Part shown: positions 6,450-9,876 of the stretch, in pieces | Numbering within the stretch: position 1 is the stretch's first letter | How the letters are laid out: each line of letters opens with the position of its first letter | Origin: Sedimentisphaerales bacterium | Lineage (GTDB): Bacteria > Planctomycetota > Phycisphaerae > Sedimentisphaerales > SG8-4 | Length of the DNA stretch: 9,876 nt | Assembly (NCBI GenBank): GCA_016932895.1 | Contig: JAFGCA010000276.1 | Span: 1 to 9,876, forward strand | Reading direction: 5' to 3' | The notes under the pieces: generated by a model | Database searches by the model: none | Seen by the model: the letters and a program-made list of their open reading frames with translations, nothing else | Told to the model about the DNA's origin: nothing | Program-made: the position numbers and the translations under genes

Positions 6450-6962
6450 CTACCTGGGAACGATCATCAAGGTCATCCGCCGCCCCGCCATCCGGGCGGG
6501 CCGTTCCACCTTGGCCAGATCTTCCAGCGATTCCGTGATCCGCTGGAGAATCGCGTACCCGTGGTCCTTGTGCAGCATCTGTCGGCCCCGGAAGAAAACC
6601 GTGAACTGCACTTTGTGCCCCTTCTCCAGGAACGCACGGGCGTGCTTGACCTTGATCTCCAAATCGTGCTTGTCCGTTTCCGGTCGGAGTCGGATCTCCT
6701 TAAGCGTCGCCACATGCCGCTGACTCTTCTTGTGGGATTCCCGCAGTCGCCGCTTGTGCTGGTACTGCCATTTGCCGTAGTCCATGATACGGCACACCGG
6801 CGGCTCGCTGGTGGGGGCTACCTCCACAAGGTCCAAGCCCACGTCGCGGGCACGGCTCAGAGCATCTCGCGTGCGCACAACACCAACTTGGTTGTTTGCC
6901 TCGTCAATTAGCCGAACGCTGTCGGACTTGATCCCCCCGTTAACACGTAGGCCTCGTTTCAC
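6450..6962 (-). CDS. infC: Translation initiation factor IF-3
   Basis: IF-3 binds the 30S subunit, prevents premature subunit joining and checks the start codon. With GTG 6962 as start the protein has 170 residues. The N-domain carries the LVEVAPTSEPPVCRIMDYGK signature (45-64), a basic linker follows (about 68-85), and the C-domain includes KEIRLRP (88-94) and FFRGRQMLHKDHG (123-135). The minus-strand sequence TAAGGTGGT (6979-6971) is one base from a perfect Shine-Dalgarno. It is 8 bases before GTG 6962 and 5 before an ATA codon at 6965. A TTG at 6992 is also in frame but would put the ribosome binding site inside the gene. infC often uses a rare start codon for self-regulation, so ATA 6965 is a real alternative. 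It lies 89 bases after thrS. Confidence 0.95.
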   Translation of the reverse strand: MKRGLRVNGGIKSDSVRLIDEANNQVGVVRTRDALSRARDVGLDLVEVAPTSEPPVCRIMDYGKWQYQHKRRLRESHKKSQRHVATLKEIRLRPETDKHDLEIKVKHARAFLEKGHKVQFTVFFRGRQMLHKDHGYAILQRITESLEDLAKVERPARMAGRRMTLMIVPR

Positions 6963-6970
6963 TATCGTGC

Positions 6971-6979
6971 ACCACCTTA
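6971..6979 (-). promoter_or_regulatory. Ribosome binding site of infC (decides the start)
   Basis: TAAGGTGGT differs by one base from the ideal TAAGGAGGT. It places the start at ATA 6965 or GTG 6962 and argues against TTG 6992 upstream. Confidence 0.7.
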
Positions 6980-7051
6980 CCTTTCTTGACAAAACCCCTT
7001 GCTTGGAATCGATTTGCTTAGTCTATCATATCTTTGCCGGCTCATGTCACA

Positions 7052-8968
7052 CTAAAACGCCAATTCGATGCTCATGTCGGTGATTTTCTGCATCCCGGCC
7101 GCCAAAAACTCGGCCGGCGCCACCGTCTTGCTCTCCCTGCTGCCGCGGAATCTCACATTGACGGTGTCCGATTCGGCCTCCTTGGGCCCGACGACCAGCA
7201 TGTACGGCACCTTCTCGGCGTGCGACCGGGCAATCTTGGCGCCGATTTTCTCGTCCGACAAATCGGCCCCGCAGCGCAGCCCCGCGCGGCACATTTCGTC
7301 CTGCACGCTCCGGGCATAGTCGTTGGTCTTCTCGCTGATAGGCAGCACGCGTGCCTGCTCCGGAGCCAGCCACACCGGCATCGCCCCGGCATACTGCTCG
7401 ATCAGGATGCCCAAAAACCGCTCGAACGAGCCCAGCACCGCCCGGTGAATCATCACCGGCGCCTTTTCCGTGTTGTCCTCGTCGGTGTAAACCAGCCCAA
7501 ACCGCTCCGGCATCGAGAAATCGAGCTGAATCGTGCCGATCTGCCACGATCGCTTGAGGCAGTCCCGAACGTGAAAATCAATCTTCGGCCCGTAAAACGC
7601 CCCGTCCCCCTCGTTGACGTTGTAGGCGATCCCCTTATGCTCCAGCGCCGCCTTCAGGGCATTGGTGGCAGTCTCCCAGATCTCGTCCGAGCCGATGTGT
7701 TTCAGCGGCTTGGTCGAAAGCTCGATGGCGAAACTCTCAAACCCGAACGCCCGGTACGTCTCGAAAATCAGGTCGATCACGCCGATGATCTCCGCCTCGA
7801 TCTGCGTCGGCCGGCAGTAAATATGTGCATCGTCCTGCGTAAACTGCCGCACGCGAAACAGCCCGTGCATCACGCCGCTGGCCTCGTGCCGGTGCACCAT
7901 GCCAAACTCGGCGATCCGCATCGGCAGCTCCCGATACGAGTGCTTCGTGGTCTTGTAGACCAGGCACCCCCCCGGGCAGTTCATCGGCTTGATGGCATAA
8001 GCGGTGCCGTCAATCTCGCTGAAGTACATGTTCTCTTTATAGTTGTCCCAGTGCCCGCTGCGGTGCCACAGCTCCTCGTTCAAAATGATCGGCGTCTTGA
8101 TCTCCTGGTACCCGTACTTTTGGTTCAGAGACCGCAGAAAGCCCACCATCTCGTTCCAGATGACCATGCCCTTGGGGTGCATGAACGCAAAACCGGGCCC
8201 CATCTCGCTGAAGCTGAACAGATCGAGCTGCCTGCCCAACACGCGATGGTCGCGCCGCTTGGCCTCTTCGAGCCGGTTCAGATGCGCGTCGAGCTCCTTT
8301 TTCGTCGGCCAAGTGGTCCCGTAGACCCGCTGGAGCATCTTCTGCGTGGGGTCTCCGTGCCAGTACGCCCCGGCCACGGACATGACCTTGAACGCCCCGA
8401 CCTTCGCGGCGCTGGGCACATGCGGGCCGCGACAGAGGTCCTCGAAACCGTCGCCCTGCGAGTAGAAACTGATCACCTCGCTGTCGACGCGTTGAATATT
8501 GTCAGTCTTGTACTTGTCGTCTTTGAGCTTCTCCAGGGCCTCGGCCCGCGAGATCTCCTTGCGTACGAACGGCTCGTCGGCATCGACGATTTCCTTCATC
8601 ACCGCTTCGATGCGTGGGAAATCATCCGGCCGGATCGGCTCATCCAGGTCGATATCGTAGTAGAAACCGTCCTCCACCGTCGGGCCGTACACCAGCTTCG
8701 TCTCCGGCCACAAACGACAGATCGCCTCGGCCAGCACGTGAGCGCAACTGTGGCGCATCACATCCAGCCCTTCCTCGTCCTTCGGGGTCAAAAACCGCAC
8801 CGCCACGTCGGCGGTGATAGGCGTGCTCAGGTCCGCAAGACGACCGTCAAGAGCGACAGCCACAGCCGCTTTCGCCAGACCCGGCCCGATCTGCTGCGAC
8901 AATGCCTGCGCCGTCGTGTCCTCGGCAACCTCCAATGCGCTGCCGTCAGGAAGCGTAACTTCTACCAT
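7052..8968 (-). CDS. thrS: Threonine-tRNA ligase
   Basis: The 638-residue cytoplasmic enzyme charges tRNA-Thr. Domains in order: TGS (1-62); editing domain with HSCAH (73-77) and CRGPH (179-183), which clears mischarged serine; class II catalytic core; anticodon-binding domain (about 535-630). The zinc ligands of the active site are visible as C331 (MNCPGG), H382 (DDAHIYC) and H508 (MIHRAVLGSFERF, motif 3). RHEASG (360-365) is in motif 2. Length matches full-size bacterial ThrRS. I chose ATG 8968 because the TGS domain begins there and a strong promoter lies just upstream; an in-frame TTG at 9112 precedes that promoter. It is the first gene of the minus-strand cluster. Confidence 0.98.
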   Translation of the reverse strand: MVEVTLPDGSALEVAEDTTAQALSQQIGPGLAKAAVAVALDGRLADLSTPITADVAVRFLTPKDEEGLDVMRHSCAHVLAEAICRLWPETKLVYGPTVEDGFYYDIDLDEPIRPDDFPRIEAVMKEIVDADEPFVRKEISRAEALEKLKDDKYKTDNIQRVDSEVISFYSQGDGFEDLCRGPHVPSAAKVGAFKVMSVAGAYWHGDPTQKMLQRVYGTTWPTKKELDAHLNRLEEAKRRDHRVLGRQLDLFSFSEMGPGFAFMHPKGMVIWNEMVGFLRSLNQKYGYQEIKTPIILNEELWHRSGHWDNYKENMYFSEIDGTAYAIKPMNCPGGCLVYKTTKHSYRELPMRIAEFGMVHRHEASGVMHGLFRVRQFTQDDAHIYCRPTQIEAEIIGVIDLIFETYRAFGFESFAIELSTKPLKHIGSDEIWETATNALKAALEHKGIAYNVNEGDGAFYGPKIDFHVRDCLKRSWQIGTIQLDFSMPERFGLVYTDEDNTEKAPVMIHRAVLGSFERFLGILIEQYAGAMPVWLAPEQARVLPISEKTNDYARSVQDEMCRAGLRCGADLSDEKIGAKIARSHAEKVPYMLVVGPKEAESDTVNVRFRGSRESKTVAPAEFLAAGMQKITDMSIELAF

Positions 8969-9011
8969 AAGCCTTTCCAATACCGTTCGTCTTGTTTGCC
9001 ACTGAAATCCA

Positions 9012-9039
9012 AATATACCGCAACCGCCTCCTTTGTCAA
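9012..9039 (-). promoter_or_regulatory. Sigma70-type promoter of thrS
   Basis: On the minus strand a perfect TTGACA (9039-9034) is followed after 16 bases by TATATT (9017-9012). The predicted start point near 9005 gives a leader of about 37 bases before ATG 8968. That is too short for a T-box or operator domain, so thrS control by such a leader is unlikely if this promoter is the main one. Confidence 0.8.
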
Positions 9040-9178
9040 GTATCGTCTCATTCACACCGCCACCCCAGAGAAGGCCCGCCGCCACGCGGTTCTTTCCTGC
9101 CCGACCAGGCAATGTAACGCGTTCTCTCGCGTGCTAAGTCCAAGATTAGCCAACACTTAGAAAAAACTCGCTGCGCGG

Positions 9179-9201
9179 GGCGGCCGGACGCCGGAGCCGC
9201 C
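9179..9201. other. GC-rich hairpin in the thrS-FHA divergent spacer
   Basis: GGCGGC (9179-9184) pairs with GCCGCC (9196-9201) and CGG (9185-9187) with CCG (9191-9193), leaving a 3-base loop and a 2-base bulge. It lies just upstream of the FHA gene promoter and outside any transcript predicted from the visible promoters, so it has no clear role. Confidence 0.4.
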
Positions 9202-9213
9202 GCCACTAAATCC

Positions 9214-9242
9214 TTGTTATGGGACGGCCCTGTTGTTACAAT
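9214..9242 (+). promoter_or_regulatory. Sigma70-type promoter of the FHA gene
   Basis: TTGTTA (9214-9219) and TACAAT (9237-9242) are separated by 17 bases; the -10 box matches consensus at 5 of 6 positions and the -35 box at 4 of 6. The start point near 9249 would leave a leader of about 38 bases. Confidence 0.65.
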
Positions 9243-9275
9243 AGATAAGGTTGGAGTGTCCGGCATAGTAACTGT

Positions 9276-9282
9276 GGAGAGG
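9276..9282 (+). promoter_or_regulatory. Ribosome binding site of the FHA gene
   Basis: GGAGAGG at 9276-9282 lies 4 bases before ATG 9287. It supports that start. Confidence 0.6.
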
Positions 9283-9286
9283 CCAA

Positions 9287-9754
9287 ATGGACGCCAGTTT
9301 AGTGCTTTTTAAGAGCAACGGGGCACATAAGTCCTTCGATTTGCCCAGCAGCGTTACCGTGATCGGGCGCAGACACGACTGCGATCTGCGCATCCCGCTG
9401 CCGACGGTCTCCCGACGGCACTGCGAATTGACCCGCAACGGAGATACGCTCGAAATCATCGACCTCGATTCCAAGGGCGGCACCTTCGTCAATGGCGCCC
9501 GCGTCAACGGCCAGACCGCCCTCAAGGCCGGCGATACCATCAAGATCGGGCCGCTGACCTTCGTCTGCCGCATCGACGGAAAGCCCGAACAAATCTCCGC
9601 CCCCTCCAAGAAGGCCGCCCAGCCCAAGAAACCCGCCCCGCCGGAGCCGAAGGACGACGTCCTCGATGACAGCTTCGCCGACCTCGACGCCTCCGACAGC
9701 TTCATCCAACTCGACGACTCCGACTCCGACCTCGAAGACCTGAAAGACCTGTAG
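9287..9754 (+). CDS. Small FHA-domain protein with acidic tail
   Basis: The 155-residue protein has one forkhead-associated domain (about 3-96). The core residues for phosphothreonine recognition are present: GRR (27-29), SRRH (42-45) and NG (69-70), with GGTFVNG (64-70) and LKAGDTIKIG (79-88). FHA domains bind phosphothreonine peptides, so it probably serves as an adaptor in a Ser/Thr kinase signalling path; no kinase is visible here. A Lys/Pro/Ala linker (about 105-122) leads into a tail very rich in Asp and Ser (123-155), with repeated D-rich blocks. There is no signal peptide or membrane segment. It is divergent from thrS and has its own promoter. The partner and process are unknown. Confidence 0.9.
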   Translation: MDASLVLFKSNGAHKSFDLPSSVTVIGRRHDCDLRIPLPTVSRRHCELTRNGDTLEIIDLDSKGGTFVNGARVNGQTALKAGDTIKIGPLTFVCRIDGKPEQISAPSKKAAQPKKPAPPEPKDDVLDDSFADLDASDSFIQLDDSDSDLEDLKDL

Positions 9755-9810
9755 CCCCGACTGCCGGCTCTGGTCAGGCCACGTGTTGCCCATGCCGGTT
9801 CTAATCAACT

Positions 9811-9820
9811 ATCAATAATC
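9811..9820 (-). repeat. Third copy of the GATTATTGAT intergenic word
   Basis: GATTATTGAT reads on the minus strand here, and on the plus strand at 18-27 and 4313-4322. All three copies lie in non-coding DNA among similar ATCAAT/GATTG phrases, suggesting a dispersed intergenic repeat. Confidence 0.5.
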
Positions 9821-9856
9821 CGCAATCAACGCCAGGCTCGCACGCCCGGATTTGCC

Positions 9857-9862
9857 TTGACA
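9857..9862 (+). promoter_or_regulatory. Possible -35 box at the window end
   Basis: A perfect TTGACA lies at 9857-9862 in non-coding DNA after the FHA gene. A -10 box would fall just beyond the window, so this cannot be confirmed. Confidence 0.3.
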
Positions 9863-9876
9863 TATCTTGTTGAAAC

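Noticed and set aside
7025..7050. Possible promoter before infC (GTGACA and TATGAT, minus strand)
   Set aside because: The spacing is only 14 bases, too short for a normal sigma70 promoter. infC may be read from the thrS promoter.
8969..9112. Upstream TTG start extending thrS by 48 codons
   Set aside because: The extension is not ThrRS-like, and the thrS promoter (9012-9039) lies inside it, so the transcript would begin after this start.
7034..9160. 708-codon open frame on the plus strand
   Set aside because: It is antisense to thrS along its length and its translation (Arg/His/Pro/Leu-rich) has no recognisable domain.
1..9876. CRISPR array, tRNA, rRNA or transposase gene
   Set aside because: No regularly spaced repeats, no tRNA or rRNA sequence that I could recognise, and no transposase-like frame were seen. 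The short repeats lack the length and spacing of CRISPR.

Overview
This window looks like a bacterial chromosome segment of mixed composition. The right part carries a conserved translation-gene cluster on the minus strand, in transcription order thrS, infC, rpmI, rplT, pheS. A divergent plus-strand gene for a small FHA-domain protein lies beyond thrS. The gene order is broadly bacterial. The style of the FHA protein (N-terminal FHA, Lys/Pro/Ala linker, acidic tail), the L20 sequence and the patchwork intergenic repeats suggest a Planctomycetota-like (perhaps Phycisphaerae) genome. That placement is an impression and was not tested.

Layout: 1-537 is non-coding, with dispersed-repeat fragments on the left. 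538-4085 (plus strand) is a lower-GC accessory cassette: a TIR-domain protein, an XPD/DinG-like superfamily 2 helicase, and an open reading frame whose C-terminal half looks like a PD-(D/E)XK nuclease. 4086-4497 is non-coding and full of short repeats and palindromes. 4498-8968 (minus strand) is the translation cluster. 9287-9754 (plus strand) encodes the FHA protein.

The most striking point is at 3066-3068. The helicase frame is closed by a single TAA, yet the same frame continues without another stop into the nuclease ORF. The 33 codons before the first ATG (3168) read like protein. The helicase and nuclease therefore look like one ancestral protein of about 860 residues, split by a nonsense codon or now expressed as two pieces. 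A good Shine-Dalgarno sequence (GGAGG, 8-base spacer) precedes ATG 3168, so separate expression is possible.

A TIR protein (a family that often degrades NAD+) next to a helicase-nuclease, with lower GC than its neighbours and repeat-filled spacers on both sides, fits a horizontally acquired anti-phage defence cassette. I cannot match this combination to a named system. Convincing sigma70-like promoters are visible before thrS, between infC and rpmI, and before the FHA gene. infC appears to use a non-ATG start (GTG or ATA). pheT does not follow pheS: the space beyond pheS holds the repeats and then the convergent cassette.
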